Assembly (NCBI GenBank): GCA_037893225.1 | Contig: JAZGUH010000205.1 | Span: 62,001-126,000 of the forward strand | Origin: Hippasteria phrygiana | Taxonomy: Eukaryota > Echinodermata > Asteroidea > Valvatida > Goniasteridae | DNA: 64,000 nucleotides | Reading direction: 5' to 3' | In this document: piece after piece, positions 21,186 to 31,639 of the stretch | Layout of the letters: each line of letters opens with the position of its first letter | How positions within the stretch are numbered: the stretch's first letter is position 1 | Made by a program: the position numbers and the translations under genes | Notes under the pieces: model-generated | What the model was told of the DNA's origin: nothing | Seen by the model: the letters and a program-made list of their open reading frames with translations, nothing else | Database searches by the model: none

Positions 21186-21840
21186 GGTGTCATGCCAAAA
21201 AGTGTCCGGTGCCAAATACTGTCCGCTCATTAGCATACTGCTCTCTGATTAGTCAAGTGGGTATTACGTCATCGCGATACCGGAAGCTTGCTAAATAGTG
21301 TCCGGGCGGGGCGTACGTAGCGTGCATCCATCGCGTCCTTGCCGTCAAGCTATCAACGCTGCGTGACGATAAGTTCTCATTCGCATCTTTTAATATAATC
21401 TTTTTGGGTTTATTTTTATGAAGGGGGAACATAAGTAACAAGCAGACAGTATGATAGAGTTGAACGGGCTGTCAAGAAAAAAAGTGGATAAAAACTCATC
21501 CAACGATTCAAAATAGTCGCTGGTACATGAATACGTAATGAGTTATAGTAAAAAAAGAAGTATTTGGCAAGGAACGGACAGTATTTGGCAAGAAAAGGAC
21601 AGTATTTGGTAGCGTGCTTTGTGTGTGTGTGGGTGTTCATATTGTGCTGTGCATAATGCAACGTTGCAACGCATGCATGAGCGGACACTTTTTAGCAGCG
21701 GACACTATTTGGCATGTAATACATGCCAAATAGTGTCCGTGTCTTTTGCGCGTGCTCAGCTGCCAGTATTTGACCAATCAGAGAGCAGTATGCTAATGAG
21801 CGGACAGTATTTGGCACCGGACACTTTTTGGCATGACACC
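21186..21840. mobile_element. 655-bp TIR element with many internal copies of its terminal motif
   Basis: Inverted ends of about 70 bp start GGTGTCATGCCAAAAAGTGT. The word GCCAAATA(G/C)TGTCCG, or its complement, occurs about ten times in variants: 21198, 21214, 21288, 21560, 21578, 21601, 21680, 21697, 21725 and 21799-21834. Repeated subterminal motifs of this kind are typical transposase binding sites. No transposase frame. Confidence 0.8.
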
Positions 21841-22256
21841 GGTACCCGATGCACTCGTTGCATTATTTCTTCATTGTTTCTTTTTTACCCACTTTTGCTA
21901 AAAAAAATGACTAATGCGTCTTGCGTACTGCACTGGTCAGAAGATCGATCGAAAAGAGGGTGTGAGTAACCCCCACCCCACGCCTTCCGCGAGACAATTC
22001 GTATCCTCCTCTATGAGGGTAGGCCTATATGTGCATAAACACTTTCATTATTGACATGGCTGGAAGCCAGGGGTATCCGCCAGTACCGTCATGCAAGTTT
22101 TTGATTTTGTTTTGCTAGAAGCGAGCCACGATGCATAAAACAACAGCAGTCACGGTGCTGATGCATTCGGGTAATGGCCCGTGTACTCCAAACGCAATCC
22201 GAATTGAGTTTTCCGGTCTGATTCTCGCATGACGGAGGTTAAACAAACTTGGGATT
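21841..22256. other. No recognised feature
   Basis: A T-rich run followed by anonymous sequence. Confidence 0.4.
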
Positions 22257-22376
22257 CATAATCCGTGTCCGAATTATGGTACATTTGTACCTGATTATAC
22301 GGCTTGAAATAACACACAAGTCTATGTGATGTGGCTGAAGCCACTACTATAGACATGTGTGTAATTCGGACACGGC
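22257..22376. repeat. Short inverted-repeat structure
   Basis: ATAATCCGTGTCCGAATTAT pairs imperfectly with TAATTCGGACACGGCC at about 22352-22367. The central GTGGCTGAAGCCAC hairpin is flanked by GTCTATGTG and CTATAGAC. Confidence 0.55.
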
Positions 22377-22460
22377 CATAGCTCTATGGGTCTATCCTCT
22401 TCGTAAGAGTGACGTCATTTGGGACCGGAAGTGCAGTACAGATGATTAGACTACGAGTGT

Positions 22461-22680
22461 TCTGATTTCATAGGTTTTTTTCGAAACCTTTGCTTTGACT
22501 TCGGCCCCGACTTCTGAATAACTGAAAAGCAAACCAAATAGAAATGTTTTAATTTTTGCAGAACATGCACCAACATTTAGCTACAGTTCCTGAAGTTGGG
22601 GGTCTAATATCTCCTAAATCCTAAGACAAAGCCGAAGCCGAACAAGCAAATGTTTTGAAAACCCCTATAACACAGGGTCA
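22461..22680 (+). repeat. Diverged relative of the 1.2-kb repeat's middle section
   Basis: TTTTTTTCGAAACCTTTGCT, GACTTCTGAATAACTGA, AAGCAAACC and GCAGAACATGCACC follow the order seen at 8140-8275 and 10050-10195. Confidence 0.6.
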
Positions 22681-23632
22681 TGTAATCCCAGAAAATTTGG
22701 TCTCTTTAATTTAATTTAATCCATATCTTTTTCCCAATTTTCGCCAAATATAACAGCCATAAATACAAGCACCCATGAAAAAGAATTTATTGCAGGTTGT
22801 CCAGAAATGTTCAAGATTTTGCTTTAGCCTTCATTTACAAAATCAAGATGGGTCTCAGCATTTAAAGATCTCGAAAACAAAATTCACGTAATGACAACAT
22901 CGGAAAATTCCTTACCAGATCAGGCCACGGATGAGGTAGGCCTATCTATCCGTCAAAACTGTAAGTGTCCAAAAAGACTGGCAGGCTTCGCGATAACTTG
23001 TTATCACTTTTCTCGTGTGAACGTCTTGGTTGGTACCAAACACTAAATAATCTGTGTTTCCATTGGACTTATTTTTGTCAATCTACCGCGACTTTTAAGT
23101 CCAATGGAGACACGCGGTAAACTAACGTCCCTGTCAACTTACGGCGACCTTGATGTAAAATAACCAGGCCGAAAGCGGTCGCGGAAGATATCCGCGCGGC
23201 CGCAGAAAGTCATCAGGCTCGCAATGTGTGACATTCTGCCAGCCTCGAAGGCAAATACGTTCTTGTCGCGGTAAATAAAAATGTCCAAATGGAAACGCAC
23301 GGTAGAATTACGCGAAGGCATGTCGCGGTAAGTTTCCGCGAGGCCGCGGAATAAAAAGTCCACAAAACACGGCTTTACACTGCTGACTACTCTAGCGCGC
23401 GACGGACTCTTCTTCTTCGGTCGTTCCTTAAACGGTTGACCCCACAGTAGTGTGAATGATAGATTGATCGTAACAAGAAAGACTGAGATTGCGGGTAACA
23501 CCGTGTGAAATATATCTCTTCTGTAGGAAGATGTGTGGTTCGGAAAAAGAACTAGGATGTGTGTGTAACTCGACGTTTCGGATGTGTGCTCTATCCAACC
23601 TCAGGAGTGTAATAAGTGGTACGTACACCATG
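22681..23632. other. Anonymous sequence, partly structured
   Basis: CCATTGGACTT (about 23059) and AAGTCCAATGG (about 23097) form an inverted pair. TCCGCG(C/A)GGCCGC recurs at 23190 and 23327. This resembles the interior of the AGTCCAATGCGAACAC-type MITEs at 37184 and 39843, but the boundaries are unclear. Confidence 0.4.
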
Positions 23633-23784
23633 TTAAGGCCAGTTCACACTTCACGCGAATGCGAAAGCGAAGCGAATTTTGTGACGTCAACAATAGTTGT
23701 TTCAGTGTGACGTTCGCCGTTACCCAGACGGATTCGCTTCGCCCTAAAATTCGCGTAAAGCACGCTCGTATGAACCGGCCTTTA
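23633..23784. mobile_element. PIF/Harbinger-type MITE with TTA duplication
   Basis: TTA at 23633-23635 and 23782-23784 flank inverted ends (AGGCCAGTTCACAC and complement of AGGCCGGTTCATAC). Inside each end is a GCGAAGCGAAT-type word. A 3-bp TTA duplication is typical of PIF/Harbinger. Confidence 0.75.
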
Positions 23785-23844
23785 CTTTGTAAATTCGTGC
23801 CACCAGCGGGGGTGCTCTATACCGCCCTATACGTGCGACGCGTG

Positions 23845-24365
23845 GGCTGAGTTCGGGCGAGTTGTTCTTGTTTGCTCAAGAACAACTCGTGTCTTCGTTC
23901 GTGTTCCGGCCGCTCGAACGCCAAAGAACGTCCGATAGCCAAGAGCGCTATCTATCGCTGGTAACCACGCTGGTAACCACGCTGGTAACCACGCCCATGT
24001 ACGTTATTATATTCAAGCATTCGTTTAAAAAACCTGCAATTTAGACGCAAAAATAATTTAACGGAAGCACAATATTTCCTAAACTGCATTTTCCATTAGT
24101 TTGTTCAGAAAAAGCTGTATTTTTCAAAACGTTTGGAAGGGAATTTTAGGCAACATTACGCCGACTTTCATGCTTCGTCAAATCATCCGCCATCTTTGGT
24201 CGTCTTCTACGTCGCGTCAAATTACGTCATGTTCTTGTAAACCCCGACTGGTTGGTGGTGTATGATCTTGTTCCGAGTGCAATGTTCGCGGGTCGCGTTC
24301 CCGCCGTTCGGGCGCAAGATCAGAACAGGGAACTCGTGTTAAGAACAGACCGCCCGAACTCAGCC
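23845..24365. mobile_element. TIR element, GGCTGAGTTCGGGCG ends
   Basis: Inverted ends of about 25 bp (GGCTGAGTTCGGGCGAGTTG and the complement at 24341-24365). It contains GCTGGTAACCAC three times in tandem (23958-23993). No transposase. Confidence 0.75.
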
Positions 24366-24400
24366 ATGGTGATCCCCCGTTGAATTGAACTGCTGTGTAT

Positions 24401-24811
24401 CGGTCGATTCACAACTCAGTGCGCCGCCAGCGGCAAGCCGGGAAAGGCCAATTTCCCACTTTCGGGGTCGACATCGCGTCTATCTCGTTGTATTAACATT
24501 GTTAAAAAAGGCGATAAAGGGTCCAAGTTACTCGGACTACTGTATTAGATGGTGGACAGTACAGTAGTATGGATTTCGCGGAATGAGAGTGGATGAGTTA
24601 AAGCAATTTTTGACTAATCGGGGAATACCATGTGCGGTAAAGAAGAGAGAGGAGTTGATAGATTTAGCGGAGAAGGGGTGTAAGAAGTACGGTCAATGCA
24701 TTAGCGATACCCACTTCTGATTTTGCGATGTCGACTTTTCCCCATGATGCATTGCTTAATTTGGCCTCTCCCCGGTTGCCGCTGGCGGCGCACCGAGTTG
24801 TGAATCGACCG
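24401..24811. mobile_element. 411-bp TIR element with SAP-like mini-ORF
   Basis: Inverted ends of about 50 bp: CGGTCGATTCACAACTC, then GTGCGCCGCCAGCGGCAA, mirrored at 24763-24811. Its size suggests a deletion derivative that kept the first coding exon of a larger element. Confidence 0.8.
24583..24720 (+). CDS. 45-codon SAP-like ORF inside a TIR element
   Basis: From ATG 24583 (an in-frame TAG lies at 24565) to TGA 24718-24720. The first 33 residues fit the SAP motif: a helix with DELKQFLTNRGIP, a short turn, and a second helix with KKREELIDLAEKG. The pattern L-x2-FL-x-x-RG-I then K-x2-EL-x2-LA is the SAP DNA-binding consensus. SAP domains bind AT-rich DNA, and similar short SAP modules begin larger proteins near transposons in many marine invertebrates. 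Here the frame ends right after the motif, so this is probably only exon 1 of the original protein. It lies wholly between the terminal repeats and therefore moved with the element. Whether it is translated is unknown. The SAP reading is fairly clear; the identity of the parental protein is not. Confidence 0.6.
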   Translation: MRVDELKQFLTNRGIPCAVKKREELIDLAEKGCKKYGQCISDTHF

Positions 24812-25461
24812 AATTGACCATTGTGTCTTTAGATTAAAAGTTTTTTGTAGTTTAATCAGATACGTAACACTACCGGTGGCGGCACCGGAGGACACCGTGA
24901 AGGGCTAGGGGTGGGGTGGTTGGGGTAATTTTGATCCTGGGTTGCAATTGTATTTAATCGTTTTATATACATTGTTGCAAAATGTGTTGTAATAATTGAT
25001 GAAACACTAAGTAGGCCCCGTAAAACAATGAGAAACATACAGGGTAAGGGTGATGGTGAGGATTAAGGTGAGAAATATGGTTATGCTGGGGGTTAGGAAT
25101 CACTAGTAGGGTAGGGTTAGGGTTAGGTACCGTTATGCAGTTGCTAAAAATGATTGCGTTCATAATATGAAAGCACACTTGTGTTGCAATGCATCATGGG
25201 TATAAAGAGTCGGATATTCATAATATGCACCGGTTCCCTTTTGAGATGTGTACTGTGTTTATGCGGGGGGCGGGGGGGGGTTATTATATGTTTGGTTAAT
25301 TATTGTATTCTTATATATTTGTTTATTGTATGTTTTGTTTATTATTGTTATACATTTGTTTATTATATGTTTTGGTTGTTATTGTGTTTTGGTTATTATA
25401 TTTGTTCTTTTATTGTGTTTGTTTTTAGTTTTTATCCATGTGACTGTGTATTAATTACACA
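24812..25461. other. Low-complexity intergenic sequence
   Basis: A short GGGTAGGGTTAGGGTTAGG stretch near 25110 is telomere-like by chance. A T-rich region with a GGGGGGCGGGGGGGG tract at 25264 follows. No gene. Confidence 0.5.
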
Positions 25462-25699
25462 CACTCTGCAAAAATGAGTCGGATGTCGCGCATTACACCT
25501 TCACGTACGGGGCGGTTTAATGTCTCAGACTTTTTAATCTAACTATAAGAAACCGCACACTTAAAAAATCATAAAAAACAATGCATTACACAACAGAGTT
25601 GTGCCATATATCAAATGAAAGCTTATTTCATGCTCTTTCAGACCAACTGTAAAGCTTAAAAATGTATTTTTAACACATCAGACTCATTTTTGTAGAGTG
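25462..25699. mobile_element. MITE-like TIR element
   Basis: CACTCTGCAAAAATGAGTC at 25462 pairs with GACTCATTTTTGTAGAGTG at the right. The interior shares an ACCAAATGAAAGCTTA-like phrase (25611) with the element nested at 32765-33223. Confidence 0.7.
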
Positions 25700-26980
25700 G
25701 GATTTATATACATGTATTTATATTTTGTTGGCAGGGTTTTGGGAGGACACATCTTTTCCGATGAGATTTTCTTCTTTTTACGAGCGTCTAAATATTCAAA
25801 ATAACATAGAGGTTCTGCAGTGGGGCATGCAGCATCAGTTTTTCACTTGAGAGAAGTTTTCAGATACACGATGTGGAGCAGTAAACAAAGTTAAAAAGTT
25901 AAATGATTCAAAATAATACATGTGTCAACATACAGATGCCCCTATTTTATTAGTCAAACTTTAAAACAAACAAAGATCAACAGTGAAATAGAAAATTCCT
26001 GAGCCCTTTTCATTTCATTAGTTCGTTACATCATCCATCCATCCCTCATATCAGTTTAGATGTAACATTATAAATGTTGCCATTATAAAATTTCTATTAC
26101 ACAATTTTTACAAAAACAGTAGGAAATATATCAATTAAAAAATCTAATTAATTTGAATGACTATTTGAAGAATGATTGCCCATAAAAGAGTAAGAAAAGA
26201 ACAACATGGTCATACGTCATGCACACCGACGTCGACGTTCGCTAATTTGAATGCTTCGACCGTCAAATGATGTCACAAAACTCATTGTAAGAATGTAAAA
26301 AATGAAATCTGGAATGCACCAAAACGAAATAGAATGCCCCTAAACGAAAGCAAACATTAGGAACAAAATCTTGAATATCTTGGGTGCTTAAAAATTGAAA
26401 TTGAATGCCCAGACAGTGGAAAAGCAACCTTAATTTGATCAGATGTGTAAAAACCACGCGAATTTGAATGACCAATAACGAAAATTTCGCAAATTGGCTG
26501 GGAAAACTTATATTTAAGAAAAAACTGTGAGCGCCATCCCCCCCCCCCCCCCAACAAAATTCTCCCCCGATGAAGAGAGCCCTGGCTATGCCGCTGTGTT
26601 GCGAACCTTAAAATATATATTTTTTCATTGACTCTTAATTTAAAGTTCACTGATGTGGAGTCTGCAAATTAAATCTGTGGTGTTTGAACGTTTTGGACCC
26701 CCATTGTCACTCAGACCCACATTGTCGTTAAGAAATATAAACAGCGCCCCCTACGTAGCATTTTTAACCGCAAATAGTCTGGCGCCAATCTTTAGCGCAG
26801 GTCATTGTGAGTCGATCCGTACAATGGGTCAGGTACAGTCAGGGTGCCGTCTAACCATTAAACTTTTGCTGCGCCGCGCCGCTGAATGAAACTCGATATT
26901 CGTCATGAAACGCCAGTATGTCTGTGCATAGAGCAAGGAACTCTATGGTCTGTGCGATCCTTTCTGAACCTCATCTAAAA
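25700..26980. other. No gene recognised
   Basis: AT-rich to about 26640, with a C14 run at 26540-26553, then more GC-balanced sequence. The 26653-26889 ORF (78 codons) is unrecognised. Confidence 0.4.
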
Positions 26981-27073
26981 AGCCTTCTCGAATACTGGAA
27001 TACTCTCCCATTTGAGGCAGTCCAAGGCAGTACAGATTTCCTGACCAAACTGCCTGTCTTCACTTGTGAATAG
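26981..27073 (+). pseudogene. Possible LINE 3'-terminal coding remnant
   Basis: The frame SLLEYWNTLPFEAVQGST to a TAG at 27071-27073 resembles the C-terminal W-N-x-LP-x-x-V motif found after the reverse transcriptase in CR1/Jockey/RTE-type LINEs, where it precedes the stop codon by about 20-30 residues. Only this tail is present, with no frame upstream. The match is short, so this is a weak call. It lies a few hundred bases upstream of the first CCDC88 exon. Confidence 0.35.
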
Positions 27074-27199
27074 ATGGTTGGGTTGGTGGTTATTACTTGA
27101 CAGAGACCTGTTTGATTTTACCACCGTTCCTGACGCCGCCTGTTGTGCGTGTACAGTACAATATAGTACGGGACGGTTAGTCATTTAATAGCCATACCA

Positions 27200-27553
27200 C
27201 AGTATCAGCCAGTTGCTACCGCCCCGTGTGTGTGAAGCACGGCCACGGGCGCAGGCTGTGTTTATCGTGTATGAATCATAGTGTTCAAGCAGTTGTTCAA
27301 CACCATGTAATTAGTTCTTGGCCTGGTGTTGGAGGTGGCAGAAAAAGAGTGTCAGGTAGTTTGTTGTGACGTGCTGGGAAGATTAATTATGGATCAGTAA
27401 GAAATTGATATAATTTCGGGAAAACCTTGTACTAGCATTTGTGCCACTTGGCACTTGCAGACTTGTGAACCAGGAATTTGGGTGGACTACTGTGGTGGTG
27501 CCTGATGGAATGTAAACATTGAGAAAGCAGAGGATTTGGTGTGATTTGAGACA
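27200..27553 (+). promoter_or_regulatory. Presumed promoter/5' leader of the CCDC88 homologue
   Basis: Unlike its surroundings this stretch has no visible transposon ends. It includes a GC-rich part (27217-27262) and a TGTGACGTGCTGGG word (27365) resembling a CRE-type site. If it is leader, three short upstream ORFs precede the main start: ATG-TAA at 27305-27310, a 3-codon ORF at 27389-27400 and a 5-codon ORF at 27505-27522. No TATA box or Inr is certain. Confidence 0.35.
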
Positions 27554-27607
27554 ATGTCAACAATGGCAGCTTTGGAGGATTTTATGTCTCATCCACTTGT
27601 GGTGTGG
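27554..27607 (+). CDS. ccdc88: CCDC88 (girdin/daple) homologue, coding exon 1
   Basis: Encodes MSTMAALEDFMSHPLVVW (18 residues), then a GTAAGT donor at 27608. Vertebrate CCDC88 proteins begin with the same kind of short segment, LLEQFMTSPLVTW in the human paralogue as I recall it, with an exon boundary right after the Trp. The start context ACAATGT has A at -3. A second in-frame Met lies three codons in. CCDC88 proteins are large cytoplasmic scaffolds: an N-terminal HOOK domain, a long coiled coil and, in many, a C-terminal G-alpha binding motif. They link trimeric G proteins, actin and microtubules, and Wnt signalling. This exon alone would be too short to call. The call rests on its phase-0 junction with exon 2, 2,320 bp downstream. 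Assignment to a particular vertebrate paralogue is not possible; invertebrates usually have one gene. Confidence 0.85.
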
Positions 27608-28087
27608 GTAAGTGGAACTTTGTCAATTTTTTTGGGTAGCCCTAATGAATTTGTATATGTAAATAGGAATATGTTGGACACGTGATCCATGGATCTGCGC
27701 GATTGCATATTTATAGTGCTGCTCGCTAATGTAATCTATTGTTCGTGCTACTACATATGATCTATTTTCAATATTTGTAAATTGTATACCAATATTGTTT
27801 TAGAATGCTTTTTCGGTGTGAAATTGCTAGCTAAGTAAATAACACTGCGTATAGTAGATTCCATTTTACCATGCATGTAGCCAGACATATTTTTCTATGG
27901 TTAGTGAGATTGGCAGTTTGTTTCACTTCATAAACCTGTTAAATTGATGGCACTTAAATGACCCATGAATGACCCAACCATCAATTTTGCCACAGGATTG
28001 GCTCATTGATAAAAACCATCAAATTCAAAAAGTAAAAGTATGTTTGTTGCTATTCCCACTGTATAGTACTAAGTACACTGGGAGTAA

Positions 28088-29181
28088 TTGCAGAATACCC
28101 CGCCACCCGGAAGAACCCCCTACAAACGCGGATACGCGGATACGGGGTGGGATGGAGTCTGACAAGACCAAGGGGGCAATTTTTAAGTCCAATGTATGTC
28201 CGCGGCCCGGAGGTGTATACGCCGATAACCTCTGCACAATTGCAATGCGAATAGGAAGCTCTGACAAAAGGTCTAAGTCCAATCCACCTACCGGGGGGTG
28301 GATACGCGGATACGGTGATACGGGGTGGGAGAGAGTGTGGCGGGGCGATAGAGGGCGCCATTTTCCCTTTTAAAAAAATCCTCCGAGGGGGCTGGAATCT
28401 GACTTGCGTGCGTAATTGGAATGGGAAGCTCTGACAAAAGGTCTAAGTCCAATCCACCTACCGGAAGGTGGATACGCGGATACGGTGATACGGGGTGGGA
28501 GAGAGTGTGGCGGGGCGATAGAGGGCGCCATTTTCCCTTTTAAAAAAATCCTCCGAGGGGGCTGGAATCTGACTAGCGTGCGTAATGCGAATGGGAAGCT
28601 CTGACAAAAGGTCTAAGTCCAATCCACCTACCGGGGGGTGGATACGCGGATACGGTGATACGGGGTGGGAGAGAGTGTGGCGAGGCGATAGAGGGCGCCA
28701 TTTTCCCTTTTAAAAAAAATCCTCCGAGGGGGCTGGAATCTGACTTGCGTGCGTAATGCGAATGGAAAGCTCTGACAAAAGGTCTATGTCCAATCCACCT
28801 ACCGGGAGGTGGATACGCGGATACGGTGATACGGGGTGGGATGTAGTGTGGCGGGGCGATAGAGGGCGCCATTTTCCCTTTAAAAAAAATCCTCCGAGGG
28901 GGCTGGAATCTGACTTCCGTGCGTAATGCGAATGGGAAGCTCTGACAAAAGGTCTAAGTCCAATCCACCTACCGGGAGGTGGATACGCGGATACGGGGAT
29001 ACGGGGTGGGAGAGAGTGTGTACGTGTGCCCAGTCTAATGTTTACCCCGTATCCGCGTATACATGTGTACGGGGTGCCCAGTCTAATTGTGAATAGTTTA
29101 TTGAGGGCAATGAACAGTGACCCCGTATCCGCGTATCCGGATAAGAGGTGGAGATACGAGTGGCGGGGTATTCTGCAATTG
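28088..29181. mobile_element. TIR element containing a 170-bp tandem array
   Basis: ATTGCAGAATACCCCGCCAC at 28088 is mirrored by GTGGCGGGGTATTCTGCAAT ending at about 29180. GCGGATACGCGGATACGGGG-like words occur inside both ends and inside every tandem unit. This suggests the array grew by amplification of terminal sequence. It lies within intron 1. Confidence 0.75.
28255..29030 (+). repeat. Five-unit 170-bp tandem repeat
   Basis: GAAGCTCTGACAAAAGGTCT-like starts lie at 28255, 28425, 28595, 28766 and 28936, spaced 170, 170, 171 and 170 bp. Each full unit has CCAATCCACCTACCGG, GGTGGATACGCGGATACGG, GAGAGAGTGTGGCG or a variant, GATAGAGGGCGCCATTTTCC and CCTCCGAGGGGGCTGGAATC. The last unit is truncated. 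Units are about 96% identical by eye. Confidence 0.95.
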
Positions 29182-29729
29182 TGCCGTACACTGTAGGCCC
29201 ACACATGATTGATACTGTTTGCTTAAAAGCAAATTTAATAGCTTTGCAGAATTCTAATTTTGCAACATTCAAATAAAAATAATCAGTGGTGCTGCAAGCG
29301 TAAAATATTCAAAGCTCTTGGTACAACATCATTTCAGAGTTTTGGATTTGTTAACTTTTATGAGCATTTCTTGATAAAGTTTGATTTATAAAAATGTCAA
29401 CATTGCATCAATTTGCATGTGAAGAATTTGTTTTTAGCTTATTTGAGGGTAGCTTAAATGCAGAACAGAGGAAAAATGGTGAATGGCATTTGTGTTGAAT
29501 TGGTTGTGATGTGTGGAGCGTGACATTTAATCCTGGAACGTGACATTTGCGATTTTTTTTATGTCTTCTGGATATAATCATATACATGTACTAGTAATGT
29601 ATAATGATCTAATTTCAAGGACACGGCGTCATGTAGTGGGTCGTTTAGCTTAGTTATGGCACAGATTGCAAATGGCTACTAAAATTTCATTTAAACAAGC
29701 CTTAATTAAAGATAATTCTAAGGCTTTTG

Positions 29730-29825
29730 AGACACTGGTAGCTGCAGATATAGCCTACCAGTCCGAGCATACAGTACGTGCATGATTCTGAGCATGCGCA
29801 CGACTGGTGAGAACAATGTGCTGGA
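29730..29825 (+). repeat. Dispersed GAGCATGCGCAC repeat, copy 2
   Basis: GAGACACTGGTAGCTGCAGA and GATTCTGAGCATGCGCACGA match 5601-5730 and 49072-49172. Confidence 0.6.
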
Positions 29826-29927
29826 TAGGAACTACATGTATTCAATGCCTCTAAATTTAAAATTAGATTGAGAAAAATTTGCAGTAATAATGGAGCATTT
29901 CATGCGGACCTTTTCAATTTCCCACAG

Positions 29928-30007
29928 GTGACAACATTTAAAGATGGCGGTTTGGATTATATGAATCTGGTTGATGGAATCTTTCTAAATGATGTCATGA
30001 CGCAGAT
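29928..30007 (+). CDS. ccdc88: CCDC88 homologue, coding exon 2
   Basis: 80 bp: 26 codons plus two bases (AT). It opens VTTFKDGGLDY and contains LVDGIFLNDVMTQ, the HOOK-domain segment that reads LVDGVFLNQVMLQI in vertebrate CCDC88A as I recall it. The acceptor is CCCACAG and the donor GTGAGT at 30008. Joined to exon 1 it continues in phase 0 (W then VTTF, against W-VKTF in the family). The split Ile codon (AT|T) is completed by exon 3. The Gly/Asn-rich loop between VTTF and LVDG is about five residues shorter than in vertebrates. The LVDG..LN.VM spacing is diagnostic for CCDC88 rather than for the related Hook1-3 proteins, whose equivalent region is distinct. Confidence 0.9.
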
Positions 30008-31310
30008 GTGAGTATCAACAAATTCGTTTTATTTTCCTACTGCAATTGTGCAACAAAAGGAATTTTACAAATTATTTTGAATGAAGTTAACCTTTCATGA
30101 TTTTGGCATCGATGTGTAAATGTGCTTGGCTAGGTTCTATGAGTTACCCTTTTGTGTCCAACATTTCCAAGCATTCATCACTGTTCCCCTTAGTTTTGTT
30201 TCTGATGAAATTCTGGCCGTTGATGCATACTGTGCATGTGTTGTGTGCAATGTGTCATTCTTTGGAATGTCATTGTGAATTGTCGCTTTATTTATTGTAC
30301 ATGTAGTTCTCAAAGTCAGATCTTTTATAAGTCAAGAGTGTGGTCATTGTTACAGCAAACCAGATCAAACCAAAGGAAAAAACTTTGGTTAGATTTATAT
30401 CACGCAACCATTTTTCCCTACAGCTGTGCAAAAAATAAAAGAAACCGAAATTCAAAGCAAGAAGTAAACCTTGACTTTTGTAACCAAAACAGAATTGGCA
30501 ATTTCTCACATTGACCCTATATTAACAAAAAATGTAACCTTGATACTGTGCTCTAACCCTCCCTCCCCCCACTGACACTGGGGTGTTCGGAGGTCTACAT
30601 AAATGTAGGTCAACAGGTGCCTGTGGTAAGTTCCTGTTCACCTCCCACCCACTCCTCCATTAACCTCCCAAGACGCTCACCATGATCTTGTGGTGTTTTC
30701 TGGTTCAGCTTGCGAGCAGGAGGCGGTGGTAGGGGGAAAGTGTTTGTCAGGTAGGCAGCCGCCTGGAACTTTCTGATCCTTAACCTTTCCTGTACTACCT
30801 GTTTGGGCACAGGTCATACATGTAGCTAGTACATGTACCTGTTCTGGTGTTTGTGGTGGGTTTTAACACGCATCTGGTGGATGTTCATTTGGTGTCAAGT
30901 GTTGTATATATTGTAGCCAGCATTTTAAAGACCGTTGTCATGACATGTGGACTAAGAATGGTTTTACAAGATTTGGGGTTGAATGTGAACCACATGTGAA
31001 CCACAGTTATCCCTTGCCCCAGACAACCCCCCCCCCCCACCTGTAAAGGATAAAGAAGTGCCTGTCCGCTGTCAGTCCGCTGTCAGCCAAATTTTGCAGA
31101 TTGATGGCTGCCTATTCTTGCAAACTTAACCTACATAGCCATTTTTCTCACCATTTGGGGGAAAATATTCAGACTTGATTTGCCCGCATTAAAGTTTGAA
31201 ACAATTTCTGAAAAGCTTGTAAATATTCTACAAGCTAAAAGTTGCCTCTCCAAAAATCATTTATGCCTATCCAATGGATAAGTGACCAGATGAGTGTGAG
31301 ACACTGAACA

Positions 31311-31328
31311 CCCCCCCCCCCCCCCCCC
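31311..31328. repeat. Poly-C tract (one of several)
   Basis: C-runs of 12 or more also lie near 26540, 31029, 42856, 43175, 43231-43271 and 54437-54464, with a G-run at 56771-56787. They are homopolymer expansions with no shared flank that I can see. Confidence 0.9.
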
Positions 31329-31639
31329 AACCTGCATCCAACAATTGGAAGTTTGTGCATGCGTATCATCCAAAATGCCTTGAATGTTGCAGAATAAGCT
31401 TTTTTGAAAGAAAAATTTACCAATGTCATGCCCTTGGCTAAGAGTAGATTTAATTGTAAACCTTATTTGGCCCGGACTACCAATATCCGAAAACCCATGT
31501 AAAACCCAACTGGCTAATGCATGTCATGCACATATGCACATGTTCCCTAATGAATTGCACACATGTGTGAAAGGTTGAAGGCAGCACTGAACATTGTAGA
31601 TTACTTTAATTACAAAGCACTTTGCTTAAACTCTTTACA

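Larger units (their letters stand above)
27608..29927 (+). other. Intron 1 of the CCDC88 homologue
   Basis: GTAAGT donor at 27608 and TTTCAATTTCCCACAG acceptor ending at 29927. It contains a TIR element with a 170-bp tandem array (28088-29181). It also holds a copy of the GAGCATGCGCAC repeat (29730-29825). The rest is AT-rich with no recognised feature. Confidence 0.8.

Noticed and set aside
25090..25130. Interstitial telomere repeat
   Set aside because: Only about two and a half imperfect TTAGGG units are present. Another GGGTTAGGG near 35415 belongs to the edge of a repeat field.
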